Shown: positions 10,353-19,288 of the stretch, in pieces
How the letters are laid out: every line of letters starts with the position of its first letter
Numbering within the stretch: the stretch's first letter is position 1
Assembly: GCF_008271805.1 (NCBI RefSeq)
Contig: NZ_VSRY01000076.1
Span: 1-64,000 of the forward strand
Length of the DNA stretch: 64,000 nucleotides
Direction: 5' to 3'
Origin: Streptomyces sp. TRM49041
GTDB taxonomy: Bacteria > Actinomycetota > Actinomycetes > Streptomycetales > Streptomycetaceae
Translations under genes and position numbers: made by a program
The notes under the pieces: generated by a model
Seen by the model: only the letters and a program-made list of their open reading frames with translations
Databases searched by the model: none
Told to the model about the DNA's origin: nothing

Positions 10353-12254
10353 ATGACCCAGCCACCACCTCCGCCGAACCAGCCCCCGGGCCCGCCGAAC
10401 GAGCCCGCCGGCCCTCCGCCGCAGGATGGTTTCGGCGCCCCGCAGGACCCGCCGCAGGGCGGCTACGGCACCCCGCCCCCGCCCCCGCCGCAGGGCGGCC
10501 CGGCGTACGGCTACCCGCAGGCCCCGGGGACCCCGCAGACGCCCCCGCCCGCGCAGCCCCCGACCGCCCCGGGCTACGGCTACCCGCAGGCACCCGGCCA
10601 GGCCCCGAACCACGGCTACCCGCAGGCACCCGGCCAGTACCCCGGCCAGGCGCAGGGACAGGCGCCGGGACAGGCGCCCGGTCAGCAGCCGTCCTACGGC
10701 TACCCGACCGCGCCCATGCACCAGGGGATGCCCCCGCAGCCGGGCATGCCCGGCATGCCCGGCATGCCCGGCGCCCCGGGCGGTCCCGGCGGCAAGAAGA
10801 AGCTGTCGGCGCAGATGCAGATCATCATCGCGGCGGCCGTCGCGGTCGTCCTGATCGTCAGCGGCGGCGTCTGGTACGCCTCCACCAAGGGCGACGACGA
10901 CACCCCGACCGCGAACGGCGGCACCTCCGGCTCCACCGAGGGCGGTGGCAAGGAGGAGACCGAGAACAAGGCCCCCGACGGTGAGGGCAAGGAGAAGGCG
11001 TCCGCCAACACCCAGGCGAAGGTGGCCTTCCAGATCCCTGCGCCCGTCGTCACCGACACGGTGACCACCAAGGGCTCCTGGCTGACCGAGAAGACCTACG
11101 TCAAGTCGGGTGTCAACGAGGTCGTCGGCTACGACGCGGAGAAGGGCACCAAGCTCTGGACGGTGCCCCTCCCCGGCGAGATCTGCGGCGCGTCCGGCAA
11201 CTTCAAGGACGGCAAGGCCGCCGTCCTGTTCCAGCCGGCGAAGCCCACCAAGGAGCAGAAGTACCCGCCGTGCACCGAGGTCGGCGCGATCGACCTGACC
11301 GCAGGCAAGATGCTCTGGACCAAGTCCGTGGAGGGCGCCACCAGCGGTGACCGCAAGGCCCGCTGGGACGAGGTCACCATCGGGGCGAACACCGTCGCGG
11401 CCGGTGGCACGAACGGCGGCGCTGCCTGGGATCTGGCCTCCGGCAAGGAGCTCTGGCGCCCGCAGGCGAACACCGAGGGCTGCTACGACATGGGCTACGG
11501 CGGCGGCGAGGCCCTGGTCGCGGCGCGCAAGTGCGGCGACAGCAACAACAAGTACGTGGTCATCCAGAACATCAACCCGGCCACGGGCGCGCCCATCTCC
11601 TCGTACAAGATGCCCGCGGGCGTCGAGTTCGCGTCGGTCGTCTCCAGCAAGCCGCTGGTGGTGGCGGCCAACGTCGGGCGCACCGCGACCGACGGCTCCG
11701 GTATCTCGGACTTCTTCTCCATCGACGAGAAGACGGGCAAGCTGAAGGCGAAGATCAGCGTCGACGCCGATCGGTACGCGGGCAAGTGCCGCTCCACCGA
11801 GGTGGAGAACTGCGCGAAGCTCGTCGTCGGCAACGGCCTGCTCTACGTGCCCACCGAGCCCCACGACGGTCCCGGTGACGACTACAACAAGGTCAACGAG
11901 ATCGTCGCGTTCGACCTGAACACCGGCAAGCTCAATGGCCAGAAGATCGACTCCGGCGACAAGACCGAGGTCTACCCGGTGCGGATGGACGGCGGGAACC
12001 TCATCGTCTACAAGACGCCGGGGTACGAGAGGGGCGGCCAGATCGTCAGCGTCCACGGCGGCTCCCTCAAGCAGACCGTGCTGCTGAAGACCCCTGCCGA
12101 CCGGACGAGCCGGGACGCCGAGATCGGCCTCTGGGAACGAGAGGACATGATCTACCAGGACGGTCGGCTGTACCTGGCGGACTACTTCGTGTCGAAGCCC
12201 TCGACCGTGGTCAAGGAAACGCGTTACCTGGCCCTGGTGTACACCACCAAGTAG
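10353..12254 (+). CDS. Membrane-anchored PQQ-like beta-propeller protein (paralogue)
   Basis: A 633-aa tandem paralogue of the gene at 8361 with the same layout. It has a Pro/Gln/Gly-rich cytoplasmic tail with repeated GYGYPQAPG, a short GMPGMPGMPG run, one membrane helix (MQIIIAAAVAVVLIVSGGVWY, near 150-172), a Gly/Glu/Lys linker, and a propeller with blades such as DAEKGTKLWTVPL, DLASGKELWRP and DLNTGKLNG. Function is unknown. The tail repeats suggest a shared cytoplasmic partner. It is followed by a strong hairpin, so the two probably form one transcription unit. Confidence 0.85.
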   Translation: MTQPPPPPNQPPGPPNEPAGPPPQDGFGAPQDPPQGGYGTPPPPPPQGGPAYGYPQAPGTPQTPPPAQPPTAPGYGYPQAPGQAPNHGYPQAPGQYPGQAQGQAPGQAPGQQPSYGYPTAPMHQGMPPQPGMPGMPGMPGAPGGPGGKKKLSAQMQIIIAAAVAVVLIVSGGVWYASTKGDDDTPTANGGTSGSTEGGGKEETENKAPDGEGKEKASANTQAKVAFQIPAPVVTDTVTTKGSWLTEKTYVKSGVNEVVGYDAEKGTKLWTVPLPGEICGASGNFKDGKAAVLFQPAKPTKEQKYPPCTEVGAIDLTAGKMLWTKSVEGATSGDRKARWDEVTIGANTVAAGGTNGGAAWDLASGKELWRPQANTEGCYDMGYGGGEALVAARKCGDSNNKYVVIQNINPATGAPISSYKMPAGVEFASVVSSKPLVVAANVGRTATDGSGISDFFSIDEKTGKLKAKISVDADRYAGKCRSTEVENCAKLVVGNGLLYVPTEPHDGPGDDYNKVNEIVAFDLNTGKLNGQKIDSGDKTEVYPVRMDGGNLIVYKTPGYERGGQIVSVHGGSLKQTVLLKTPADRTSRDAEIGLWEREDMIYQDGRLYLADYFVSKPSTVVKETRYLALVYTTK

Positions 12255-12289
12255 CGAATGGAACCGGCCGACCGGCCGGAGACCGACGG

Positions 12290-12324
12290 CGGCCCGGCAT
12301 GTCCCTCTCGGATGTGCCGGGCCG
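12290..12324 (+). terminator. Hairpin terminator after propeller genes
   Basis: A 15-bp stem with two G-U pairs: CGGCCCGGCATGTCC (12290-12304) against GGATGTGCCGGGCCG (12310-12324), with a 5-nt loop CTCTC. It begins 36 bp after the stop of the second propeller gene. Confidence 0.7.
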
Positions 12325-12521
12325 TCGGCGTACCGGTGTCAGCACCGCGGCGTCAACATCGGGCCGTCAGCATGCGTCCTCGTAAGTAGCCCTGATTGGC
12401 GAAGAATTCGACATTGTGGGGGGCTTCTCACCGGTAGGGGGCGCATGGCGTCGAACAAGCGTGTAGCTTGCCGGGTCATGGGAGGGCCGGGGGGTCATCT
12501 CCAGGGAGATGGGGGTTCTCG

Positions 12522-13214
12522 ATGGGCGTGCGGCTCATGGTGGTCGACGACCACCGCCTGCTCGCCGAGGCGCTCGCCTCGGCCCTGAAGCTCCGCGGGC
12601 ACCGGGTGCTCGCCGCCGCCGCGCCCGCGGCCGGTGCGGCCGAGCTGGTGGTGAGCCGCGCGCCGGAGGTGTGCCTGCTGGGCACGGCGACCCCGGCCGA
12701 GCCGGGCATCTTCGACCCCGTCGTACGAATCAAACGGGACCGCCCGCAGGTTGCCGTGGTCGTTCTCGGTCCCGTGCCCAGCCCCCGTGGCATCGCGGCG
12801 GCCTTCGCGGCCGGCGCCTCCGGTTACGTACGTCACGACGAGCGCATCGAGGGTGTCGAGCGGGCCATGACGAAGGCCCGCGCGGGTGAGGCGGCCGTCG
12901 CCCCGCAGCTGCTCCAGGGCGCGTTCACGGAGCTGCTCAACCCGGCCGCGACCCCCGACGACGAGGGGCAGCGGCTCCTCCAGATGCTCACCCCCCGCGA
13001 GGTGGAGGTGCTGGTGCGGGTCGCCGAGGGCGAGGACACCCGGCTGATCGCCGCCGGGATGGGCATCGCGCCGAGCACGGCCCGTACGCATGTGCAGCGC
13101 GTCCTGATGAAGCTCGGCGTCGGCTCGCGTCTGGAGGCCACCGCGCTGGCCGCCCGCACGGGCCTCCTCGACCGGGCAGCGGCCGGCACCCCGCGGATCC
13201 CGCACCAGCTCTGA
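12522..13214 (+). CDS. Atypical response regulator, LuxR/NarL type, lacking the phospho-Asp
   Basis: A DNA-binding regulator of 230 aa. The receiver-like N-terminus begins MGVRLMVVDDHRLLAEAL, so the acidic pair is present. Where a phosphorylatable Asp is expected (xxLLDxxMP) it reads CLLGTATP, with Gly in place of Asp. The conserved Lys is also replaced (GYVRHD). A LuxR HTH follows near residues 165-225 (LTPREVEVLVRVAEGED, then STARTHVQRVLMKLGV). It is probably phosphorylation-independent. No kinase gene is adjacent. It sits upstream of galT in the same orientation, and a related regulator (16901) follows galK. The ATG at 12522 is chosen because the longer TTG form adds no domain. Confidence 0.85.
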   Translation: MGVRLMVVDDHRLLAEALASALKLRGHRVLAAAAPAAGAAELVVSRAPEVCLLGTATPAEPGIFDPVVRIKRDRPQVAVVVLGPVPSPRGIAAAFAAGASGYVRHDERIEGVERAMTKARAGEAAVAPQLLQGAFTELLNPAATPDDEGQRLLQMLTPREVEVLVRVAEGEDTRLIAAGMGIAPSTARTHVQRVLMKLGVGSRLEATALAARTGLLDRAAAGTPRIPHQL

Positions 13215-13242
13215 CCTCTCCCGTTCCCTCTCCCCACAGCGG

Positions 13243-13320
13243 CCTGTTCACACCACCGCACATTGACGCGCCTGTTCGCATGTGGTTTCTTGTGCGCGAT
13301 TTTGTTTGGCCTGTTGTGGT
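13243..13320 (+). promoter_or_regulatory. galT: Possible gal promoter/operator region with CCTGTT repeats
   Basis: Three direct CCTGTT repeats at 13243, 13271 and 13310, plus a TTGACG at 13263-13268, lie in the 119 bp ahead of galT. No convincing -10 hexamer is seen at the right distance. In Streptomyces the gal operon is driven by a galactose-inducible promoter here with short repeated operator elements, but those exact sequences could not be matched from memory. Confidence 0.35.
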
Positions 13321-13333
13321 GTGAGGAGCCCGA

Positions 13334-14383
13334 GTGAAGAAGACGTCCACGCGGCTCGCCGACGGGCGCGAGCTCGTGTACTACGACTCCCGGGACGACG
13401 CGGTGCGCGACGCCGTCGACCCCAGGGCGCTCGACCAGGTCTCCACGACCTCCGAGATCCGCGAGGACGCCCTGCTGGGCGACGCCGTCGCCGTCGCGTC
13501 CCACCGCCAGGGCCGCACCTTCCACCCGCCCGCCGACGAGTGCCCCCTGTGCCCGTCCCGCCGCGGCCGGCACACCGAGATCCCCGACCACCACTACGAC
13601 GTGGTCGTCTTCGAGAATCGTTTCCCCTCGCTCGCCGGGGACTCCGGCCGCTGCGAGGTCGTGTGCTTCACCCCCGACCACGACGCGTCCTTCGCCGACC
13701 TCACCGAGGAACAGGCCGGGCTCGTCCTGGATGCCTGGACCGACCGCACCGCCGAACTCGCCGAAGTCCCCGGGGTCGAGCAGGTGTTCTGCTTCGAGAA
13801 CCGGGGTGCCGAGATCGGCGTCACCCTCGGCCATCCGCACGGCCAGATCTACGGCTACCCGTTCACCGCCCCCCGCACCGCCCTGATGCTGCGCTCCCTC
13901 GACAGGCACGCCCAGCGCACCGGTGGCCGCAACCTCTTCGACGACCTCGTCGCACGCGAGCGCGCCGACGGCGAGCGGGTGGTCCTCGCCACCGGCCAAT
14001 GGACCGCCTTCGTGCCGTACGCCGCGCACTGGCCGTACGAGGTGCACCTCTACCCGGCCCGCCGCGTCCCCGACCTCCGCGCCCTGGACGGCGCGGCGCG
14101 CACAGAGTTCCCACAGGTGTATCTGGAACTGTTGAGACGCTTCGACCGGCTGTTCGGGGAAGGGGAGCCGCCCACGCCGTACATCTCCGCCTGGCACCAG
14201 GCGCCGTTCGGCGATCCGCGGCGCGAAGGGTTCGCACTGCATCTCGAGCTTTTCACCATCCGCCGCACTTCCGGCAAGCTGAAGTTTCTCGCGGGCTCCG
14301 AGTCCGGCATGAGCGTGTTCATCAACGACGTGCCGCCGGAGGCCGCGGCCCGGCGACTGCGAGAGGTAGCGAGCGCATCATGA
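13334..14383 (+). CDS. galT: Galactose-1-phosphate uridylyltransferase
   Basis: Leloir-pathway enzyme exchanging UMP between UDP-glucose and galactose-1-phosphate. The protein is 349 aa. Zn-binding CPLC lies at residues 70-73, and the catalytic HPHGQ motif at 167-171, where the second His forms the uridylyl-enzyme intermediate. First gene of galT-galE-galK; its stop overlaps galE by ATGA. The start GTG at 13334 follows TGTGAGGAGCCCGA. Confidence 0.96.
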   Translation: MKKTSTRLADGRELVYYDSRDDAVRDAVDPRALDQVSTTSEIREDALLGDAVAVASHRQGRTFHPPADECPLCPSRRGRHTEIPDHHYDVVVFENRFPSLAGDSGRCEVVCFTPDHDASFADLTEEQAGLVLDAWTDRTAELAEVPGVEQVFCFENRGAEIGVTLGHPHGQIYGYPFTAPRTALMLRSLDRHAQRTGGRNLFDDLVARERADGERVVLATGQWTAFVPYAAHWPYEVHLYPARRVPDLRALDGAARTEFPQVYLELLRRFDRLFGEGEPPTPYISAWHQAPFGDPRREGFALHLELFTIRRTSGKLKFLAGSESGMSVFINDVPPEAAARRLREVASAS

Positions 14384-15402
14384 AGTACCTGGTAACGGGC
14401 GGGGCAGGCTACGTCGGCAGTGTGGTCGCCGCGCATCTGCTGGAGGCCGGACACGGAGTGACGGTCCTGGACGACCTGTCCACCGGCTTCCGCGAGGCCG
14501 TCCCGGACGGCGCCGCGTTCGTCGAGGGCCGTGTCCAGGACGCCGCCCGCTTCCTGGACCCGTCCTACGACGGCGTCCTGCACTTCGCCGCGTTCTCGCA
14601 GGTCGGCGAGTCCGTCGCGCGTCCGGAGAAGTACTGGGAGAACAACGTCGGCGGCACGATGGCGCTGCTGACCGCCATGCGCGAGGCCGGCGTCCGCAGG
14701 CTCGTCTTCTCGTCCACCGCCGCGACGTACGGCGAGCCGGTCTCCACGCCGGTCACGGAGACCGACCCGACCGCCCCCACCAGCCCGTACGGCGCGTCCA
14801 AGCTGGCCGTCGACCACATGATCAGCGGCGAGGCCGCCGCCCACGGACTGGCCGCGGCGTCGCTGCGCTACTTCAACGTCGCGGGCGCGCACGGCCGGTA
14901 CGGCGAGCGCCACGACCCCGAGTCGCACCTCATCCCGCTGGTCCTCCAGGTCGCCCTCGGCCGACGGGAGTCCATCTCCGTCTACGGGGACGACTACGCG
15001 ACCCCCGACGGCACCTGCGTACGCGACTACATCCACGTCGCCGACCTGGCCGAGGCCCACCTTCTCGCCATGGCCGCCGTCACCCCCGGCGAGCATCTGA
15101 TCTGCAACCTCGGCAACGGCAACGGCTTCTCCGTCCGCGAGGTCGTCGAGACCGTCCGCAAGGTCACCGGTCACCCCGTCCCGGAGGTCATGGCCGACCG
15201 CCGCGCCGGCGACCCGGCCGTCCTCGTCGCCTCCGCGGCCGTCGCGCACGAGCGGCTCGGCTGGCAGCCGTCGCGCACGGACCTCGCGGGCATCGTCGCC
15301 GACGCCTGGGACTTCGCCCGCGCGCCGCAGCTGGAGCAGGGGCGGGAGGAGGAGCAGGAGCGGCGGGAGCGGCAGGGGCCGGTGAGAAGGGCGGGGGAGT
15401 GA
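14380..15402 (+). CDS. galE: UDP-glucose 4-epimerase
   Basis: Interconverts UDP-galactose and UDP-glucose with tightly bound NAD in the Leloir pathway. It is 340 aa with a Rossmann motif GGAGYVGS (7-14) and the SDR catalytic pair Tyr-137/Lys-141 in SPYGASK, preceded by FSSTAATYG. The start is fixed by ATGA overlap with galT and the stop by GTGA overlap with galK. The last 25 residues are Glu/Arg-rich and low complexity ([10 protein letters not shown]), beyond the usual enzyme end, and look like a recent extension into the overlap. Confidence 0.96.
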   Translation: MKYLVTGGAGYVGSVVAAHLLEAGHGVTVLDDLSTGFREAVPDGAAFVEGRVQDAARFLDPSYDGVLHFAAFSQVGESVARPEKYWENNVGGTMALLTAMREAGVRRLVFSSTAATYGEPVSTPVTETDPTAPTSPYGASKLAVDHMISGEAAAHGLAAASLRYFNVAGAHGRYGERHDPESHLIPLVLQVALGRRESISVYGDDYATPDGTCVRDYIHVADLAEAHLLAMAAVTPGEHLICNLGNGNGFSVREVVETVRKVTGHPVPEVMADRRAGDPAVLVASAAVAHERLGWQPSRTDLAGIVADAWDFARAPQLEQGREEEQERRERQGPVRRAGE

Positions 15403-16595
15403 GCGGCGGTACGGAGACCACCGCCACGGCCGAGAAGGTCGCCGCGCGGTTCCACGAGCTGTACGGGACGGCGCCCGACGGCGTATGGGCGGCGCCGGGC
15501 CGGGTGAACCTCATCGGCGAGTACACCGACTTCAACGACGGGTTCGTGATGCCGCTGGCCCTGCCGCACACGGCGGTCGCGGCCGTGGCCCGGCGTACCG
15601 ACGGCCGGCTGCGGGTCCACTCCGCCGAGGCCGAGGCCGACGTCGGGTCCGGCGAGGGCGTCGTCCACCTGGACGTGGCCGCCCTGCGGCCGGGCACCGG
15701 CAGCGGCTGGGCCGTCTACCCGGCGGGTGTGGTGTGGGCGCTGCGCGAGGCCGGGCACACCGCGGTCACCGGCGCGGACATCCACCTGTCGTCCACCGTC
15801 CCGACGGGCGCGGGGCTGTCGTCGTCCGCCGCCCTGGAGGTGGTCACCGCGCTCGCCCTGAACGACCTGTACGGGCTCGGCCTGACCGGTCCGGAGCTCG
15901 CGGTCCTCGCCCAGCGCGCCGAGAACGCGTTCGTGGGCGTGCCCTGCGGCGTCATGGACCAGATGGCGTCCGCCTGCTGCGAGGAGGGGCATGTACTGCA
16001 CCTCGACACCCGGGACCTGGCGGGGCGTCAGATACCGTTCGACCTCGCCGCCCACGGGCTGCGGCTGCTGGTCGTCGACACCGGCGTGAAGCACGCGCTC
16101 GGCGACGGCGCCTACGCCGAGCGGCGCGCCGGGTGCGAGGCCGGGGCGCGGGCGCTGGGGGTCCGTACGCTGCGCCAAGTGCCCTACGAGGGACTCCCGG
16201 ACGCGCTCGCGTGCCTGGCGGACCCGACCGTGCGCGCGTACGTCCACCATGTCGTGTCCGACAATCACCGTGTCGAGCGGACGACGGCCCTGCTGGACGC
16301 GGGTGACGTACGGGCGGTCGGGCCGGTCCTGGACGAGGGGCACGCCTCCCTCCGGGACGACCTGCGGGTCTCCTGCCCGGAGCTGGACCTCGTCGTGTCG
16401 GCGGCCGGTGCGGCGGGGGCCCTTGGCGCCCGGATGACCGGCGGCGGATTCGGCGGGTCGGCGGTCGTCCTCGTGGAGGCGGACCGGGCGGGCGAGGTGG
16501 CCTCGGCGGTGGAGGGGGCGTTCGCCGCGGCGGGCCGCCCGGCGCCCCGGATCTTCCCCGCGGTGCCGTCGGCGGGAGCGCGCCGCGTCCTGTGA
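15399..16595 (+). CDS. galK: Galactokinase
   Basis: GHMP kinase phosphorylating galactose at C1 with ATP. It is 398 aa. The N-terminal galactokinase signature [19 protein letters not shown], the phosphate-binding loop [13 protein letters not shown], and C-terminal GGGFGGSAV are all visible. The GTG start overlaps the galE stop by GTGA, so all three gal genes are translationally coupled. Last gene of the operon; no clear terminator follows in the next 100 bp. Confidence 0.96.
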   Translation: MSGGTETTATAEKVAARFHELYGTAPDGVWAAPGRVNLIGEYTDFNDGFVMPLALPHTAVAAVARRTDGRLRVHSAEAEADVGSGEGVVHLDVAALRPGTGSGWAVYPAGVVWALREAGHTAVTGADIHLSSTVPTGAGLSSSAALEVVTALALNDLYGLGLTGPELAVLAQRAENAFVGVPCGVMDQMASACCEEGHVLHLDTRDLAGRQIPFDLAAHGLRLLVVDTGVKHALGDGAYAERRAGCEAGARALGVRTLRQVPYEGLPDALACLADPTVRAYVHHVVSDNHRVERTTALLDAGDVRAVGPVLDEGHASLRDDLRVSCPELDLVVSAAGAAGALGARMTGGGFGGSAVVLVEADRAGEVASAVEGAFAAAGRPAPRIFPAVPSAGARRVL

Positions 16596-16790
16596 ACCCG
16601 GCGAGAATTCCCCTGACACGGAATCAAGTGGATCTGGCATTGTCGATTTCCGTCTCGTTACGACACTGGTGAAACACGGGAAACACCCTGGTCGGTCAGT
16701 TCTGCAAATCGGCTTCCGGTGCGGCTTCACGGCCGTACGCTGATGCACAGCATCGGTGGGGGCCGACGCTGATCAGGGGGCGAGACAGTC

Positions 16791-16877
16791 GGGTACGACG
16801 CCCGGGGTGGGGTGGCAGTCACTGCACGGCGGCGGCCGTGCGCCCATGTGAATGCCTCAACTCCGGGCGTCGTACCC
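16791..16877 (+). promoter_or_regulatory. Long inverted repeat / structured leader before regulator gene
   Basis: GGGTACGACGCCCGGGG (16791-16807) is repeated in inverted form at 16861-16877 with 16 of 17 positions matching and a 53-nt spacer. Inside the spacer a perfect 7-bp hairpin GCACGGC/GCCGTGC (16824-16830 / 16835-16841) is nested. The structure ends 23 bp before the regulator ATG at 16901, so it may be an operator or an mRNA leader element. It occupies much of the 305-bp gap after galK. Nothing else is evident there. Confidence 0.5.
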
Positions 16878-16900
16878 GCGCCGGTCCGCTTCCTCGACGT

Positions 16901-17680
16901 ATGGGGGTGTCAGTGGTCCGTATCCGGGTTCTGGTGGTGGACGATCACCGCATCTTCGCCGAGTCGCTCGCCGCGGCGCTGGCGGCCGAGCCGGACGTGG
17001 ACGTGGCCGCGGCCGGCAGCGGGCCGGCCGCGCTGCGCTGCCTCGAACGGGCGGCCGCGGAGGGCCGCAGGTTCGACGTGCTGCTCGTCGACGCCGACCT
17101 GGGCGCGGCGGCCGGGTCACCCGTGGCGCGCGTCGTCCCGGACGGTGGCGCGGCGGACGGGATCGTCGACGGCATCTCGCTGGTGGCGGGGGTGCGCCAG
17201 GGCCAGCCCTCCGTACGGACCGTGGTGCTGGCCGAGAAGGACGACCCGCGCCGGGCCGCGCTCGCCCTCCAGGCGGGTGCTTCCGGCTGGGTGGCCAAGG
17301 ACTGCTCGCTGCAGCGGCTCCTCGGCGTCATACGGGGCGTGCTCCGCGACGAGACACACCTGGCGCCCGCGCTGCTCACCGGGGTGCTGCGGGAGCTGAC
17401 GGCCGCGCGCAAGCACCGCACCGACAGCGAGCGGCTGGTCGAGTCGCTCACCCCGCGCGAGCGGGAGGTGCTGCGCTGCATGGTCGCCGGGCTCGGCCGC
17501 AAGGCGGTGGCGGAGCGGCTGTTCCTGTCCCCGCACACGGTGCGTACGCATATGCAGAACGTACTGGGCAAGCTGGGTGTGCACTCCACGCTGGCGGCGG
17601 TCGCGCTGGCCCGCCGGGCGGGTGTGGGGCCGGCCGAGTCAGCCGGGGATGTTGTCGAACGGGGCGGTCAGCTGGCGTAG
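16901..17680 (+). CDS. Orphan response regulator, LuxR/NarL type
   Basis: DNA-binding regulator of 259 aa. The receiver has the acidic pair (RVLVVDDHR), a candidate phospho-Asp in FDVLLVDADLG, and the conserved Lys in GWVAKD. About 25 extra Gly/Ala/Val-rich residues follow the Asp loop, unusual for a receiver. The C-terminal LuxR HTH reads LTPREREVLRCMVAGLGRK and later SPHTVRTHMQNVLGKLGV. No histidine kinase is adjacent. GTG codons at 16907 and 16913 are alternative starts, the latter following GGGGG at a workable distance. Its last 42 bases overlap the 3' end of tamR on the other strand. It resembles the regulator at 12522, on the other side of the gal operon. Confidence 0.87.
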   Translation: MGVSVVRIRVLVVDDHRIFAESLAAALAAEPDVDVAAAGSGPAALRCLERAAAEGRRFDVLLVDADLGAAAGSPVARVVPDGGAADGIVDGISLVAGVRQGQPSVRTVVLAEKDDPRRAALALQAGASGWVAKDCSLQRLLGVIRGVLRDETHLAPALLTGVLRELTAARKHRTDSERLVESLTPREREVLRCMVAGLGRKAVAERLFLSPHTVRTHMQNVLGKLGVHSTLAAVALARRAGVGPAESAGDVVERGGQLA

Positions 17681-18136
17681 CAGCGCCGCGAGGTCGGCAC
17701 GCTGGGCGCGGGACAGCTCGGCCAGGATGGCCCGCTCCTGCTCCAGCAGTCCGGCGAGGGCCTGGTCGGCGCGGTCGCGCCCCTCGGGGGTGAGGCGGAC
17801 GAGGACGCCACGCCGGTCGGTGGGGTCGGGCAGGCGCTCGACGAGGCCCTTTTTCGCGAGCCGGTCGATACGGTTCGTCATGGTGCCGGACGTGACGAGC
17901 GTCTGGGTGAGGAGCTGGCCCGGGGAGAGCTGATACGGGGCGCCCGCGCGGCGCAGCGACGTCAGGACGTCGAACTCCCAGGGCTCCAGCTGGTGCTCGG
18001 CGAAGGCGAGGCGGCGTGCCCGGTCCAGATGGCGGGCCAGCCGGGAGACCCGGCTGAGCACCTCGAGCGGTTCCACGTCGAGGTCGGGGCGCTCGCGGCG
18101 CCATGCTGCGACCAGACGGTCGACCTCGTCCTCCAT
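17639..18136 (-). CDS. tamR: MarR-family regulator TamR
   Basis: A 165-aa winged-helix dimeric repressor of the MarR family. The core reads PWEFDVLTSLRRAG, QLLTQTLVTSGTMTNRIDRL (recognition helix), and the wing DPTDRRGVLVRLTPEGR. It is divergent from a trans-aconitate methyltransferase gene. In S. coelicolor this pair is tamR-tam. TamR there responds to citrate, isocitrate and trans-aconitate and controls tam and TCA-cycle genes. Identification rests on the divergent arrangement plus an excellent operator dyad between the genes. The start at 18136 is the first ATG after the operator. The 3' end overlaps the regulator gene on the plus strand by 42 bp. Confidence 0.85.
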   Translation of the reverse strand: MEDEVDRLVAAWRRERPDLDVEPLEVLSRVSRLARHLDRARRLAFAEHQLEPWEFDVLTSLRRAGAPYQLSPGQLLTQTLVTSGTMTNRIDRLAKKGLVERLPDPTDRRGVLVRLTPEGRDRADQALAGLLEQERAILAELSRAQRADLAALLRQLTAPFDNIPG

Positions 18137-18158
18137 GACGATCAGTGTAGGGGATCTG

Positions 18159-18183
18159 TCGACATGAAGTCTCTTGATGTCGA
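18159..18183. promoter_or_regulatory. TamR operator candidate
   Basis: TCGACATGAAG (18159-18169) and CTTGATGTCGA (18173-18183) form an inverted repeat with 10 of 11 matching pairs around a 3-nt centre. It lies 23 bp upstream of the tamR start and about 80 bp from the tam start, so one dimer site could repress both. TACAAT at 18190-18195, right beside it, is a plausible -10 for tam. Confidence 0.7.
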
Positions 18184-18265
18184 GAAATGTACAATCGCAC
18201 GATTGAGCGGGCCCTCGCTGGAGCACGTTCCGCATAGGTATCACTGACCAGCAAGGGGATTGACC

Positions 18266-19093
18266 GTGCATTCCGCACCCATTTGGGATCCACTGCAGTA
18301 CCTGCGCCACTCCAGCCACCGGGCCCGGCCGTTTCTGGACCTGCTCGCCCGAATCCCCGAACTGCCCGCCGTCACGGAGGGGAGGCCCGCCCGGATAGCC
18401 GACATCGGCTGCGGCCCCGGGAACGTCACCGCGCTCCTCGCCGACCGCTGGCCGGACGCACACATCACCGGCTTCGACCTGTCACGCGAAATGCTGGAAC
18501 AGGCCGGCAAGCACCACGCGGGCACCACGGCGGGGGGCGGCTGGCTCGACTTCCGAGGCGCCGACGCCGCCCACTGGACGCCGGACGAGCCGTACGACCT
18601 GATCGTCTCCAACGCCGCGCTCCAGTGGGTGCCGAACCACCCCGAGTCCTTCCCGGTCTGGCTGGACGGCATCGTGGCCGGCGGCACCCTGGCCTTCCAG
18701 GTGCCGGCCAACTTCACCTCGCCCAGTCACGCGCTGCTGGGCGAGCTGTGCGAGACCCCGCAGTGGCGGGACCGCCTCGCCGACCACGGGCGGCGCTTCG
18801 TCCACATCCTGGAGGCGGCGGACTATCTGGGCCGCCTCACCGACCTCGGCTGCGTGGCGGACGTCTGGGAGACCGTGTACTCCCAGCTCCTCCAGGGCGA
18901 GGACCCGGTCCTCGACTGGGTGAAGGGCACCGCCCTGCGCCCGGTCATCACTGCGCTCGATGACGACGGCGAGGCGGTCGCCGAGTTCATATCCCAGTAC
19001 CGCGATCTTCTCCGGAAGGCGTACCCGCCGGGCCCGTACGGGACGGTTTTCCCGTTCCGCCGGGTCTTCGCGGTCGCGCACAAGGCGGGCTGA
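18266..19093 (+). CDS. tam: Trans-aconitate 2-methyltransferase
   Basis: SAM-dependent methyltransferase that methylates trans-aconitate, an aconitase inhibitor formed from cis-aconitate. The protein is 275 aa. SAM motif I is IADIGCGPGNVTALLADRWP, with SNAALQWVPNH further on, characteristic of Tam. The start is taken as GTG 18266 because AAGGGG ends 7 nt upstream. TTG 18260 is the alternative. It is divergent from tamR with the operator between. The likely role is detoxification under oxidative stress when aconitase fails. Confidence 0.88.
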   Translation: MHSAPIWDPLQYLRHSSHRARPFLDLLARIPELPAVTEGRPARIADIGCGPGNVTALLADRWPDAHITGFDLSREMLEQAGKHHAGTTAGGGWLDFRGADAAHWTPDEPYDLIVSNAALQWVPNHPESFPVWLDGIVAGGTLAFQVPANFTSPSHALLGELCETPQWRDRLADHGRRFVHILEAADYLGRLTDLGCVADVWETVYSQLLQGEDPVLDWVKGTALRPVITALDDDGEAVAEFISQYRDLLRKAYPPGPYGTVFPFRRVFAVAHKAG

Positions 19094-19158
19094 TGCCGGG
19101 CTCCACGGGCGCACCCGGGAACGACGGGCGTGACGCCCGCGTCAGGCGCCCCGCAGGA

Positions 19159-19206
19159 GAGGGCCGGGCCCCGCCTCGTACGCGGTGGGTGCGGGGTCCG
19201 GCCCTC
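19159..19206. terminator. Bidirectional hairpin terminator (tam / tetR gene)
   Basis: A 16-bp stem GAGGGCCGGGCCCCGC (19159-19174) with GCGGGGTCCGGCCCTC (19191-19206), one G-U pair and a 16-nt loop, midway between two convergent genes. Confidence 0.65.
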
Positions 19207-19288
19207 CACGGCGGTTCACGCCATGGGGGGCGCAGACGGACGGCGTCACGTCCCCGTGGGGCCGGGGGCGGGCCCTCCGGCCACCGGG

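Noticed and set aside
805..12056. Very long minus-strand open frames across 805-2973, 3358-8100 and 8247-12056
   Set aside because: They lie antisense to well-identified genes, are extremely Arg/Gly/Ala-rich and show no recognisable domains. This is the usual GC-rich shadow effect.
13263..13291. A confident sigma-70-type promoter for galT at the TTGACG
   Set aside because: No acceptable -10 hexamer occurs 16-19 bp downstream, so it is only listed as a possible regulatory region.
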